A stretch of DNA of 64,000 nucleotides. Source: DASZWJ01 sp963813895 (GTDB lineage Bacteria; Pseudomonadota; Gammaproteobacteria; JAURND01). Within the stretch, counting starts at the first letter, position 1, and each line of letters opens with the position of its first letter. Both the position numbers and the translations under genes were made by a program. This document shows positions 7,461 to 16,125 of this stretch, one piece after another. Under the pieces are notes generated by a model. That model was not told where the DNA came from. It saw only the letters and a list, made by a program, of their open reading frames with translations, and ran no database searches. The DNA lies in NCBI GenBank assembly GCA_963813895.1, contig CAWFAS010000003.1, positions 186,001 to 250,000 of the forward strand. Reading direction: 5' to 3'.

Positions 7461-7489
7461 ATCATACTTGAGCAGATTTTTAAGTTCAA
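7461..7489 (-). promoter_or_regulatory. Promoter of the lasso enzyme operon
   Basis: On the minus strand TTGAAC (7489-7484), a 17-bp spacer and TATGAT (7466-7461). The leader then crosses the perfect palindrome TCCCCGGGGA (7444-7453) before the B1 ribosome site. A transcript reading on to the cyclase gene would be antisense to both precursors. Confidence 0.6.
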
Positions 7490-7624
7490 TTTTTTTTCAA
7501 TATTTATAATTCTCACAGTTTTGCTTAAGGGCTCCGCCCAGGTTAACGTCTTAAAGGTATAGTTGTTTTATATCAAGCCATTGACATCTTCATACGCTGA
7601 ATCTATTGTAAGCATAGTTTGTTG

Positions 7625-7700
7625 GTAACTGCTCACGCCATAAGCAGCTCAGTCCCGTCGTCCCGCGGCTTGTCCGCGGGACGACGGGGTGAGCAGTTAT
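7625..7700. repeat. Palindromic repeat, CGTCGTCCCGCGG family
   Basis: Outer arms GTAACTGCTCAC and GTGAGCAGTTA frame an inner CGTCGTCCCGCGGC...CCGCGGGACGACG palindrome. Copies also occur at 21133-21257 and 33231-33350, with a degenerate one near 47110-47205. It lies upstream of sohB and provides spurious upstream start codons for that gene. Confidence 0.8.
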
Positions 7701-7740
7701 GTTTGTTGTTTATAAATCCTTCTATATGTCAGGATCCCTT

Positions 7741-8727
7741 ATGTTCGCTCAATATGCGTTATTTTTTACCAAAACTATCACTATAGTGCTCGCCATCCTC
7801 ATCATTTTTGGAGGAATTATAGCTATTGCCAGTAAAGGCCGCAATAAACATAAAGATCACTTAGAGGTCAAAAAAATCAATGAAAGATATGAAGGTATGG
7901 AACAGACATTGCGCGAAACGGTATGCAGCAAACAAGAGCTGAAGCAAAAACATAAAGAAGCCAAAAAACTTTCTAAAGAACTTAAAAAACTTGATTCCCG
8001 CAAACGTATTTTTGCGATTAATTTTCAAGGTGATATACGTGCTTCCGCTGTAAAAAATTTACGTGAGGAAATCACCGCCATTTTAACCGTAGCATCCCCT
8101 ACAGATGAAATCGTATTGTGCCTGGAAAGTCCAGGCGGGATGGTACATGCCTATGGATTAGCCGCCTCACAGTTACAACGCATACGCAAGCAACAAATCC
8201 CTTTAACTATCATAGTCGACAAAATAGCTGCCAGTGGCGGTTATATGATGGCAGCCGTCGGCAATAAAATATTGGCCGCGCCCTTTGCCGTTGTGGGTTC
8301 AATTGGGGTAATAGCCCAATTACCTAACTTCAATAGACTGCTCAAAAAGAAAGATATAGACTTTGAACAAATAATGGCTGGTCAATATAAACGCACCTTG
8401 ACACTTTTTGGAGAAAATACCCGCAAAGGCCGTGAAAAATTTCAAGAAGAAGTGGATGAAGCTCATGCTTTATTTAAACTATTTATTTTGGAAAATAGAC
8501 CGAATCTCAATATCGATCAGGTGGCTACCGGAGAGCATTGGTATGGAAGCCAGGCATTGGCGCTCAATTTAGTCGATGGTATTATAACCAGCGATGATTA
8601 CCTTCTAACCGCAAGTCGTAATGCTGATATTTATGAAGTGTGTTATCAGGTGAAAAAAACTTTTATGAGCAAATTTAGCACCGCTGCACAGCAAGGGTTA
8701 GAACAATTGAAGAGTATACATACTTGA
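7741..8727 (+). CDS. sohB: SohB-like inner-membrane S49 peptidase
   Basis: A 328-residue protein from the ATG at 7741 (AGGA upstream). The frame extends back to 7699, but that ATG lies within a repeat. There is one N-terminal membrane segment (TITIVLAILIIFGGIIAIA), a charged linker, and an S49 domain with LESPGGMVHAYG and the nucleophile Ser in AASGGYMMA (about S165), plus the Lys of the S-K dyad in MAGQYKRTLT (about K217). A periplasmic-side signal-peptide or quality-control protease. It is next to the lasso genes but divergent from them; a role in peptide handling is possible but unsupported. Confidence 0.87.
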   Translation: MFAQYALFFTKTITIVLAILIIFGGIIAIASKGRNKHKDHLEVKKINERYEGMEQTLRETVCSKQELKQKHKEAKKLSKELKKLDSRKRIFAINFQGDIRASAVKNLREEITAILTVASPTDEIVLCLESPGGMVHAYGLAASQLQRIRKQQIPLTIIVDKIAASGGYMMAAVGNKILAAPFAVVGSIGVIAQLPNFNRLLKKKDIDFEQIMAGQYKRTLTLFGENTRKGREKFQEEVDEAHALFKLFILENRPNLNIDQVATGEHWYGSQALALNLVDGIITSDDYLLTASRNADIYEVCYQVKKTFMSKFSTAAQQGLEQLKSIHT

Positions 8728-8748
8728 AGCGTTTGAAGCTTCAAGTAT
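8720..8748 (+). terminator. Hairpin overlapping the sohB stop codon
   Basis: ATACTTGAAGC (8720-8730) pairs with GCTTCAAGTAT (8738-8748), an 11-bp stem with a 7-nt loop. The sohB TGA is in the left arm. There is no long T run, so it may be an attenuator or mRNA stabiliser rather than a true terminator. ATACTTGAAGCGTTT also occurs at 5049-5063. Confidence 0.4.
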
Positions 8749-8772
8749 AGATAGTCCAAGGAGCTATCTCAC

Positions 8773-9669
8773 ATGGCCCACAAACATAATCATTCCCATC
8801 AACATAAGCATTCCCACAAAACTTCAAAAAATGTGTTGCTATTAGCCAGCCTATTACTGTTCAGTTTTGCTATCGTTGAGGCCATAGCTGGCTGGATGGC
8901 GAATTCATTGACCCTGCTCAGCGATGCCGGTCACATGGTAACTGATGGCGCATCACTTATCTTAGCGGTAGTAGCAGCCTGGATTGCGAGCAAACCCCCG
9001 TCGAAACAACATTCTTATGGGTTAGGCCGAGCAGAGGTATTGGGTGCTTGGGTCAGTAGCTTGCTAATGGTCTTGATTGCATTATTAATCGCATTTCATG
9101 CCATAGAACGATTAAACTCACCACAACCGGTTAACTCTGGCACGGTTATGTTGATAGCTATACTCGGCATTGCCATGAATTTACTTTTGGTTTGGATATT
9201 ACACCATGCTGAGCACACGCTAAATTCGCGTGCAGCCATCTTGCATGTACTGGGAGATTTACTAGGTTCGGTTGCTGCACTAATCTCTGGTATTGTGATT
9301 CATTTCACAGGCTGGCTAGGCATTGATCCCCTTCTCTCTATCTTTATAGCCTTACTTATTTTAGTCTCCAGTATTAATTTGCTGCGAGAAACCCTACTGG
9401 TTTTAATGGAAGGCGTGCCTTTGCACTTAGATCTGGCTGAAGTGGGTAAAAGCATGGCTAAATTATCCCAAGTTATTGCAGTGCATGATCTACACATCTG
9501 GACGCTTTCATCTGGCCTTATTGTATTATCGGCGCATATTGAAGTAGATGAATTGACTAACTGGCAGGGTACTTTAAACGAACTGCGGTTATTATTATCA
9601 GAAAAATTTGGTATTACCCACGTGACGTTACAACCTGAATTGCGTTCACAGTTAGTACAATGGAAATAA
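8773..9669 (+). CDS. Cation diffusion facilitator (zinc efflux) transporter
   Basis: A 298-residue CDF protein. It begins with a His-rich metal-binding tail (MAHKHNHSHQHKHSHK) followed by six membrane segments. The zinc-site motif SDAGHMVTDG is in TM2 with HVLGDLLGS in TM5, and a C-terminal cytoplasmic domain contains HDLHIWTLSSG. It resembles ZitB/CzcD Zn2+/H+ antiporters. AAGGAG lies 9 bases before the ATG. It may be co-transcribed with sohB through the hairpin between them. Confidence 0.9.
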   Translation: MAHKHNHSHQHKHSHKTSKNVLLLASLLLFSFAIVEAIAGWMANSLTLLSDAGHMVTDGASLILAVVAAWIASKPPSKQHSYGLGRAEVLGAWVSSLLMVLIALLIAFHAIERLNSPQPVNSGTVMLIAILGIAMNLLLVWILHHAEHTLNSRAAILHVLGDLLGSVAALISGIVIHFTGWLGIDPLLSIFIALLILVSSINLLRETLLVLMEGVPLHLDLAEVGKSMAKLSQVIAVHDLHIWTLSSGLIVLSAHIEVDELTNWQGTLNELRLLLSEKFGITHVTLQPELRSQLVQWK

Positions 9670-9720
9670 TTCTTTCTTTTCTAATCCACTTTTCACAATA
9701 CTAACTTCTAGAGAAATCAC

Positions 9721-10425
9721 ATGACTCCCTCCATAAATGCCGACCCCAAGGAATTACACACCTTTGACGACGCCTCCTATGATTGGTGGAATCCGCAAGG
9801 CATTTTCAAAACCCTGCATGATATTAACCCGCTACGATTACAGTTTATAACTGACAAGACAAATTTAGCTAATAAAAAAGTGCTGGATGTGGGTTGCGGA
9901 GGAGGAATATTAACAGAAAGCATAGCCCGATGTGATGCGGACACTACCGGCATTGATATGTCTGAAATGGCGCTAATTACAGCTAAAAACCATGCCTCAC
10001 AGGAAAACCTTAATATCAATTATCAGCTAACAACCGTTGAAGAGTTTGCCAACTGCCATGCTGCTACATTTGATATTATCACCTGCATGGAGTTGTTAGA
10101 GCATGTACCAGATCCAGTTTCAGTCGTTCGTTCCTGCGCACAGTTACTCAAACCCGGAGGGGAAATTTTTTTCTCCACCATTAATCGCCATCCTAAAGCT
10201 TATCTTTTCGCTATTCTAGGTGCTGAATATCTGTTAAAAATGCTTCCAAAGGGCATACATTCTTATGATAAATTCATTCGCCCGTCAGAGCTCGCCAGTT
10301 GGCTGCGTTTAGCAGGTCTTGATCTATTAGCTATCAAGGGATTATCTTATAGTCCCTTGACTCAATCCTATCACCTGAGTCACAAAACCGATGTGAATTA
10401 CCTGGTGCATTGTAAATTACCTTAG
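9721..10425 (+). CDS. ubiG: Ubiquinone biosynthesis O-methyltransferase
   Basis: A 234-residue class I SAM methyltransferase. VLDVGCGGGILTESIA is the SAM-binding motif I and CMELLEHVPDP the motif II region typical of UbiG; PGGEIFFSTINRHPKAY follows. UbiG carries out both O-methylations of ubiquinone synthesis. The N-terminus (DDASYDWWNPQG) matches the family's D-A-x-x-WWD/NP-x-G pattern. It stands 51 bp after the CDF gene on the same strand. Confidence 0.95.
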   Translation: MTPSINADPKELHTFDDASYDWWNPQGIFKTLHDINPLRLQFITDKTNLANKKVLDVGCGGGILTESIARCDADTTGIDMSEMALITAKNHASQENLNINYQLTTVEEFANCHAATFDIITCMELLEHVPDPVSVVRSCAQLLKPGGEIFFSTINRHPKAYLFAILGAEYLLKMLPKGIHSYDKFIRPSELASWLRLAGLDLLAIKGLSYSPLTQSYHLSHKTDVNYLVHCKLP

Positions 10426-10537
10426 GCTTTGACAAGTGAACAAAATGTAAATTTTACTTTTAAATCATAAATGTTTATCCTCCTAATTCCCCCAACAGTC
10501 TAAGAAAAAATTCAGCGCTTAAATACGAGGATCATCA

Positions 10538-12019
10538 ATGTCACAAAGTATCTCACTCTATAGCCAACCAAAAGGACTTTACTTATTATTTTCAACCGAA
10601 CTCTGGGAAAGATTCGGTTTTTATACCATTCAAGCCATTCTTATTCTTTACATGACCAAAGCCCTAGGTTATACCGATTATAAAGCCAATTTATTATATG
10701 CCACCTACTCTTCTTTATTATATTTAACCCCTATTATTGGCGGTTATTTGGCCGACCGCTTCCTAGGTTTCCAACGTGCTATCATGATCGGTGGCGTGTT
10801 TTCTGCCCTTGGTTATATATGTGCGGCAATTCCCAATGAGAAGGTGTTTTTTGTTGGTCTTAGTATTCTCATGTGTGCCAATGGATTATTTAAACCCAAT
10901 GTTTCCAGCATCGTCGGTGATCTTTATGCGCCCGGTGATCCACGGCGTGATGGTGGTTTTACCATATTTTATATGGGAATAAATATCGGGGCGCTGGTCC
11001 CCCCTTTGATAGCAGGCAGTTTAGTCACCCATTACGGCTGGCATGTTGGATTTTTAATGGCTGCGGCAGGTATGGTACTCGGGCTGATTATATTTTCAAT
11101 CGGTAGAAAACGCCTGTCATTAGCAGGAAAAATTCCCACCACTAGCCCCCTAAATAAGTCTAATATCCCGGCAAAAATACGCTTCGAGGTATTCTTTTAT
11201 CTTGGTTTTATAATTACAGTGGCCTTATGTGTGCTTGCGTTTCAATATCCACAAACTACTGTCTGGATAGTAGAAGCAGCTGCTGTGATTACTGCATTAA
11301 TCGTCATTTACTTTCTGTATAAGGAGCCAACAGAAAATCGCAATAAAATGTGGGCCAGTTTGATTTTAACTGCCATTTCTATTGGCTTCTGGGCATTATA
11401 CAATCAAACATTTACTTCGCTGACTTTATTTGCCGACCGCAATATGGAACAACATTTTCTGGGTATACCGGTCAATGCTTCCGCAATGCAGTTTTTTAAC
11501 CCATTATTTATCATCCTGCTCAGTCCTTTGCTAAGCGGGCTTTGGGTCAAATTAAGCCGCCAGCAATTAAATCCTGGCTTCCCACTGAAATTCGCTTTAG
11601 GTGTTGCCTTTGTTACATTGGGCTTCCTGGTGCTACCCGTTGGGATAAAATTATCCGCGCATAATAACCTGTTACCGGCATCATGGTTGGTATTTAGTTA
11701 TTTATTGCAAACAATCGGTGAACTGTTACTATCACCTGTCGGCCTTTCTATGATTACCGTGCTCGTCCCCAAACGTTTAGTGGGTATGATGATGGGAGTC
11801 TGGTTTTTTGCTCAGGCAGCCTCTTTTGCATTGGGCGGCAACCTGGCTAATTTAGCCGCTATACCTGATAACATCGACAAAACTTCATCACTTAACATAT
11901 ATGATCACGCATTTTTACTTTTTGGACTGATTTCACTTGTGCTTTCTGCCATCAGTTTTGCGCTAATTCCACCACTTAGGCGTCTCATAGGCCAGATCCA
12001 GCATGATAGAACTACATGA
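10538..12019 (+). CDS. POT-family peptide/proton symporter (DtpA-like)
   Basis: A 493-residue membrane protein with about 14 segments. The N-terminal E-x-x-ERFGFY motif (TELWERFGFYTIQAILILYM) is the proton-coupling signature of POT/PTR transporters; GGYLADRFLG and the central FYMGINIGALVPPLIAG are further POT signatures. It imports di- and tripeptides with H+. Its 3' end overlaps metN by 17 bp, so it likely leads the methionine-uptake operon, a plausible pairing for an amino-acid-scavenging organism. Confidence 0.9.
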   Translation: MSQSISLYSQPKGLYLLFSTELWERFGFYTIQAILILYMTKALGYTDYKANLLYATYSSLLYLTPIIGGYLADRFLGFQRAIMIGGVFSALGYICAAIPNEKVFFVGLSILMCANGLFKPNVSSIVGDLYAPGDPRRDGGFTIFYMGINIGALVPPLIAGSLVTHYGWHVGFLMAAAGMVLGLIIFSIGRKRLSLAGKIPTTSPLNKSNIPAKIRFEVFFYLGFIITVALCVLAFQYPQTTVWIVEAAAVITALIVIYFLYKEPTENRNKMWASLILTAISIGFWALYNQTFTSLTLFADRNMEQHFLGIPVNASAMQFFNPLFIILLSPLLSGLWVKLSRQQLNPGFPLKFALGVAFVTLGFLVLPVGIKLSAHNNLLPASWLVFSYLLQTIGELLLSPVGLSMITVLVPKRLVGMMMGVWFFAQAASFALGGNLANLAAIPDNIDKTSSLNIYDHAFLLFGLISLVLSAISFALIPPLRRLIGQIQHDRTT

Positions 12020-13049
12020 ATTAAATAAATACTATAGTTTGCCTGATGGTGCGCAAATAAATGCTTTGCAAGAAGTACAAATCTCGGTAAAACGTGGCGA
12101 AATTTTTGGCATTATCGGTGAGAGCGGCGCTGGTAAAAGCACTTTAATTCGCTGCGTCAATTTATTGGAAACTCCCAGCTCTGGACGAGTAATAGTCGAT
12201 GGTGAAGAATTGACTGCCTTAAACAGAAAACAGCTACGCCTGGCTCGGCGTAAAATCGGCATGATTTTTCAGCACTTTAACCTGCTCAATTGCCGAACGG
12301 TTTATCAAAATATTGCCTTCCCTCTGGAACTGGCCGGCTATTCGAACCGCGCCATTTCAGAAAAAGTGCAACCATTGTTAGAACTTATTGGCTTAGCGGA
12401 GCGAAGAAATCATTACCCCAGTCAGTTGAGTGGCGGACAGAAACAACGTGTAGCAATAGCTCGGGCCCTGGCAAATGATCCCAAAGTATTACTGAGCGAT
12501 GAAGCCACTTCTGCTTTAGACCCTGAAACTAAATACTCCATTTTGCACTTACTGAAAGAAATTAATGAGCGTTTAGGTTTGACGATATTACTAATCACTC
12601 ACGAAATGGAGGTGATTAAAGAAGTCTGTCACCGCTTAGCTGTTCTTGAGCGTGGCCGCGTCATAGAACAAGCCGAGGTATTTGACTTCTTCACACGGCC
12701 ACAAACGCCCACCGCTAAAAAATTCATTCGTAGCTATTCTATTCATGAGTTGCCAGAAACCTTGCAGATACACGTTTCAGCAACTCCGGTGCCACAATCT
12801 GCACCGCTGTGGCGGCTATCTTTTTTTGGCAAGGTGGCACAGGAACCGATGATTTCACACCTGGCACGCCACTTTGGATTGAGCCTTAATATTTTGCAGG
12901 CCAATATTGAAGAAGTGCGCGATGCGATGGTGGGGGTGATGATGGTAGAGGTTAATGGGGAGCCGGAAAATGCTCGGCAAGGCATGGAATATTTAACGCA
13001 AAAAGGCGTCTTTGTTGAGGTATTAGGGTATGTCAGCCGATCTATTTGA
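12003..13049 (+). CDS. metN: Methionine ABC transporter ATP-binding protein
   Basis: A 348-residue ABC ATPase with Walker A GESGAGKST (about residues 39-47), the signature LSGGQKQRVAIARAL, Walker B VLLSDEATSALD, and a C-terminal NIL/ACT-like regulatory domain that binds methionine in E. coli MetN. It overlaps the peptide permease upstream and metI downstream, so the three genes are translationally coupled. Confidence 0.95.
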   Translation: MIELHELNKYYSLPDGAQINALQEVQISVKRGEIFGIIGESGAGKSTLIRCVNLLETPSSGRVIVDGEELTALNRKQLRLARRKIGMIFQHFNLLNCRTVYQNIAFPLELAGYSNRAISEKVQPLLELIGLAERRNHYPSQLSGGQKQRVAIARALANDPKVLLSDEATSALDPETKYSILHLLKEINERLGLTILLITHEMEVIKEVCHRLAVLERGRVIEQAEVFDFFTRPQTPTAKKFIRSYSIHELPETLQIHVSATPVPQSAPLWRLSFFGKVAQEPMISHLARHFGLSLNILQANIEEVRDAMVGVMMVEVNGEPENARQGMEYLTQKGVFVEVLGYVSRSI

Positions 13050-13680
13050 CCAAGTTTTACAGAGCACGCTGGAAACCATTTACATGGTACTTCTTTCTGG
13101 CGGCATCTCAGTAATATTAGGACTACCGTTGGGGATTATTCTATTAACCACCCGTGAAGGGGGTATTTTACAAAACCTACTATGTCATCGGGGGTTAAGC
13201 TTCGTGGTTAATGTGGTGCGCGCCATCCCATTCGTTATCCTGCTTATTGCCCTCATCCCTTTGACCCGATTATTGGTGGGCACTTCCATCGGCACTCAAG
13301 CGGCAATTGTGCCATTGAGCATAGGCGCCATACCCTTCGTCGCCAGGATAGTGGAAAATGCCTTATCCGAAGTGGGTGGCGGTTTAATCGAAGCTGGCCA
13401 TGCTATGGGCACTTCTCCTTGGCAGATTATCTACAAAATATTACTTCCTGAAGCGCGCCCGGGTATCATTCAGGGCATTACAGTTACCTGGATAAGTCTT
13501 GTAGGATACTCAGCTATGGCGGGCGCTGTTGGCGGGGGTGGCCTGGGTAGTCTAGCCATTAATTATGGTTACCAAAGGTTTAATTTAACTATCCTTTTAG
13601 TTACTATTGTAGTATTGATAGTGCTGGTGTATGGGATCCAGTTCCTTGGAGATTGGCTTTCCAAGCGATTTGCACGTTAA
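13030..13680 (+). CDS. metI: Methionine ABC transporter permease
   Basis: A 216-residue permease with five membrane segments and the EAA loop (VGGGLIEAGHAMGTSPWQIIYKILLPEARPGI) that docks on MetN. Its start lies 20 bp inside metN. The TAA at 13678-13680 abuts the first base of a MITE-like element that separates metI from metQ. Confidence 0.95.
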   Translation: MSADLFDQVLQSTLETIYMVLLSGGISVILGLPLGIILLTTREGGILQNLLCHRGLSFVVNVVRAIPFVILLIALIPLTRLLVGTSIGTQAAIVPLSIGAIPFVARIVENALSEVGGGLIEAGHAMGTSPWQIIYKILLPEARPGIIQGITVTWISLVGYSAMAGAVGGGGLGSLAINYGYQRFNLTILLVTIVVLIVLVYGIQFLGDWLSKRFAR

Positions 13681-13860
13681 GGGCTTGTGCAAGAATAACT
13701 TCCCTTTTTAGGGTTTAGATTGGGTTCAGATTTGGATGTTTTGTTTTTCAGAAAAATGTGCGCATAGTCGTTCTATGTAAGCGTTTTTCTGAAAGACAAA
13801 ACGTCCGAAGATGAGTCCAAAATGAGCCCTAAAAAGGGAAGTTATTCTTGCACAAGCCCT
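13680..13860. mobile_element. MITE-like element with perfect 34-bp terminal inverted repeats
   Basis: The left arm 13680-13713 (begins AGGGCTTGTGCAAGAATAAC) and right arm 13827-13860 are exact reverse complements over 34 bp. The interior is a second imperfect inverted repeat around TTTTTCAGAAAAA/TTTTTCTGAAA, so the 181-bp unit folds into one long hairpin. It has no gene. The left tip recurs at 16738, just inside the wrbA stop. It splits the metNI-metQ operon. Confidence 0.82.
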
Positions 13861-13918
13861 AAGCTTGTGCACCAAAACTTTGGACTTGTGCAACAATAAC
13901 CATAAAAAGGAGTAACAA

Positions 13919-14728
13919 ATGTCTGTCTTTAACAAACTGCTTAAAATTATTTTATTCATCGTAACGTTCGCAGCTTTTACCGCCTGCAGCCAAAAATCCT
14001 CCAATGAAAAAACTATCAAAGTAGGCACCATTGCCGGACCGGAAACTCAACTGGTGGAGGCTGCTAAATCAGTGGCCGCAAAAAATGGCTTAGATATAGT
14101 CATCGTACCCTTTACCGACTACAACATGCCAAATGAAGCCCTTGCTGATGGCAGCATTGATGCCAATATGTTCCAGCATAAACCTTATTTAGATGCAGCT
14201 ATTAAAGCCAAAGGTTATAAAATTGTCCCGGTTGGTAAAACCTTTGTTTATCCCATGGGAGTCTATTCTAAAAAAATTCACGATATCTCCACTTTGGCCG
14301 ATGGCGCCGTTGTTGCTATTCCCAATGATCCTAGCAATGAAGCGCGTGCACTATTGATTTTGCAGAAAGCAGGCCTAATAACCTTGAAACCTAATGCTGA
14401 TACCAATGCTACCGTTGCAGATATAGCCAGCAATCCCAAAAAGCTCAAATTTAAAGAAATCGATGCAGCGCAATTACCGCGTGTGCTGGCAGATGTCGAT
14501 CTCGCAGCCATTAACACCAATTATTCTATGGTTACTGGTCTTATCCCTTCACGTGATGCTTTAATTCTTGAAAGCCCTGATTCGCCGTATGCTAATTTAA
14601 TCGTAGTGCGAGAAGGATCAGAAAATGATCCCCGTGTGAAAGAACTGGTAGATGCCTTGCATTCTGATGCGGTGCAACAGGAAGCAAAAACTCTATTCAA
14701 AGATCAGGCCATACCTGCTTGGAAATAG
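13919..14728 (+). CDS. metQ: Methionine-binding lipoprotein
   Basis: A 269-residue NlpA/MetQ-family protein. A signal peptide ends in the lipobox FTAC (Cys23), so it is anchored to the inner membrane. Family motifs include KVGTIAGPETQLVEAA, DYNMPNEALADGSIDANMFQH and NPKKLKFKEIDAAQLPR. AAGGAG lies 6 bases before the ATG. It completes MetNIQ, but a 181-bp inverted repeat lies between it and metI. Confidence 0.95.
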   Translation: MSVFNKLLKIILFIVTFAAFTACSQKSSNEKTIKVGTIAGPETQLVEAAKSVAAKNGLDIVIVPFTDYNMPNEALADGSIDANMFQHKPYLDAAIKAKGYKIVPVGKTFVYPMGVYSKKIHDISTLADGAVVAIPNDPSNEARALLILQKAGLITLKPNADTNATVADIASNPKKLKFKEIDAAQLPRVLADVDLAAINTNYSMVTGLIPSRDALILESPDSPYANLIVVREGSENDPRVKELVDALHSDAVQQEAKTLFKDQAIPAWK

Positions 14729-14740
14729 TATTTTAAATTT

Positions 14741-14862
14741 GTAACTATTCAGCATCGTAACTGGGAAGCCAATAGAGACTGCCCCCTTCCTAACCTTCCC
14801 CCGCAAGCGGGGGAAGGTTAGGAAGGGGTATTGGCTCTTTGGTTAACATACTGAATAGTTAA
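14741..14862. mobile_element. Short copy of the GTAACTATTCAGCAT MITE family
   Basis: It begins GTAACTATTCAGCAT (14741-14755) and ends ATACTGAATAGTTA. The interior holds CCTTCCCCCGCAAGCGGGGGAAGG flanked by AGAGACTGCCCCCTTCC. It is about 122 bp against about 215 bp for the copy at 2984-3198, so one inner segment is missing. It lies just 3' of metQ. Confidence 0.7.
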
Positions 14863-14925
14863 TTAAATTTATGGATTTTCCTGCAGCGCAATTGTGGGGA
14901 ATGCTATGGCCGCTTCCCACACGCG

Positions 14926-15001
14926 TTTACCGAGCCGCGACCGTTAGGGAGCGTTTATTGGAGCAACATAAACGCTTCCTAACGGTCGCGACTCAGTAAA
15001 C
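14926..15001. repeat. Long palindrome between convergent genes
   Basis: GTTTACCGAGCCGCGACC and further bases to 14958 pair with 14968-15001 (ends GCGACTCAGTAAAC) around a loop of about 9 nt. A smaller hairpin (TGTGGG/CCCACA) lies just before at about 14893-14921. Placed between metQ and the convergent L,D-transpeptidase, it may terminate both. I see no second copy in the window. Confidence 0.6.
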
Positions 15002-15015
15002 AGATAATAATTCCC

Positions 15016-15993
15016 TTACCCTGAGGAGCTCCCATCAAGCGAATTACTAGCCAAAGGTGCAGCAGTAGTTCGTCCAATTAACTGCGGTAATCCTTGTGTC
15101 TCACTGGAAATATCCATCGCTTTATTCCAATCAACCTGAGCTGGCTTGTTTTTAATAGCTATATTAATTACATTTTTGATTTGGGCTGCATCCTGCTGCG
15201 CCTGATTATCTTTCGCGGCCAATGACACGTGGGATTCAAGATAAAGGTCGCTAGCTAACCAGCCTGCTTTGTAGGGTTCATTAACGATATATACATTGTC
15301 ACCATTTTTGACCATGCTAAATAAGCGTTCGATGTCTTCAGGGTATAAACGAATACACCCAGAACTACTGCGCCTGCCTATTCCTCCCAACGGATCATTG
15401 GTGCCATGAATTAAATAGGTCGGTTTTGATAATCGCATAGCAAATTTGCCCAATGGATTATCTGGGCCTGGTGGTACTACCTTGGGAATGATGACCCCTT
15501 CTTGTGCTCGCGCTACGCGGATAGATTCAGGTGAATACCAAGTGGGGTTTGGAATATGTTGTATTATTTTCAAAACACCAACGGGCGTATCTTCGCCTTC
15601 GCGACCAATGCCTATAGGGTATGTAGTAACCGTATTGCCGCCTTTAGGGTAGTAATATAAGCGCATTTCTGCCAGGTTGATCACAATGCCGTTACGCGGA
15701 GCATTGGGTAAAATAAAATGGCTGGGTATTACGACGACTGTACCTGGGGTTAGATGGTCAGGATCTAAATTGGGATTAGCCTCTTCCAACTCGGTGAATC
15801 CCATATCATTATCGCGGGCAATTTGCGGCAAAGTATCACCTGCTTTGGCCACTGCAGTTTTTACCGAGCCAACCACATCTCCTTGCGCCGGGAGAGGAAA
15901 CGTCAATGCTGCGGCATTCATGCACCAAGCAGCTAATCCCAGAATCAAACCTGCCATGCCGAGACAATATCTATTACTTATTTTTAACTTCAT
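15016..15993 (-). CDS. Periplasmic L,D-transpeptidase (LysM + YkuD)
   Basis: A 325-residue protein with an N-terminal signal peptide (about residues 1-29, ending AAALTF), a LysM-like motif (KAGDTLPQIARDNDMGFTELEEANPNLDPD) and a YkuD catalytic domain. The active-site motif is HGTNDPLGGIGRRSSSGCIRLYPED, with the nucleophile Cys in SSGCIR. It resembles the ErfK/YbiS/YcfS group, which make 3-3 crosslinks or attach Lpp to peptidoglycan. The C-terminal 60 residues are variable and Ala/Ser-rich. Confidence 0.92.
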   Translation of the reverse strand: MKLKISNRYCLGMAGLILGLAAWCMNAAALTFPLPAQGDVVGSVKTAVAKAGDTLPQIARDNDMGFTELEEANPNLDPDHLTPGTVVVIPSHFILPNAPRNGIVINLAEMRLYYYPKGGNTVTTYPIGIGREGEDTPVGVLKIIQHIPNPTWYSPESIRVARAQEGVIIPKVVPPGPDNPLGKFAMRLSKPTYLIHGTNDPLGGIGRRSSSGCIRLYPEDIERLFSMVKNGDNVYIVNEPYKAGWLASDLYLESHVSLAAKDNQAQQDAAQIKNVINIAIKNKPAQVDWNKAMDISSETQGLPQLIGRTTAAPLASNSLDGSSSG

Positions 15994-16125
15994 GTTGCAT
16001 ACCTTTTAATTACTGTTGAGTAGTATTTTATGCCGTGCGCAAATAAATTTGCGTTATCGCTTGTCAGGATTATAAACTTAAATTGTTGCAGGGCAAAATT
16101 TTAATACTTAACCAAGAGAATCTCA

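Noticed and set aside
13726..14031. 101-residue minus-strand ORF between metI and metQ
   Set aside because: It lies largely within the 34-bp-TIR hairpin element and runs into metQ on the opposite strand.
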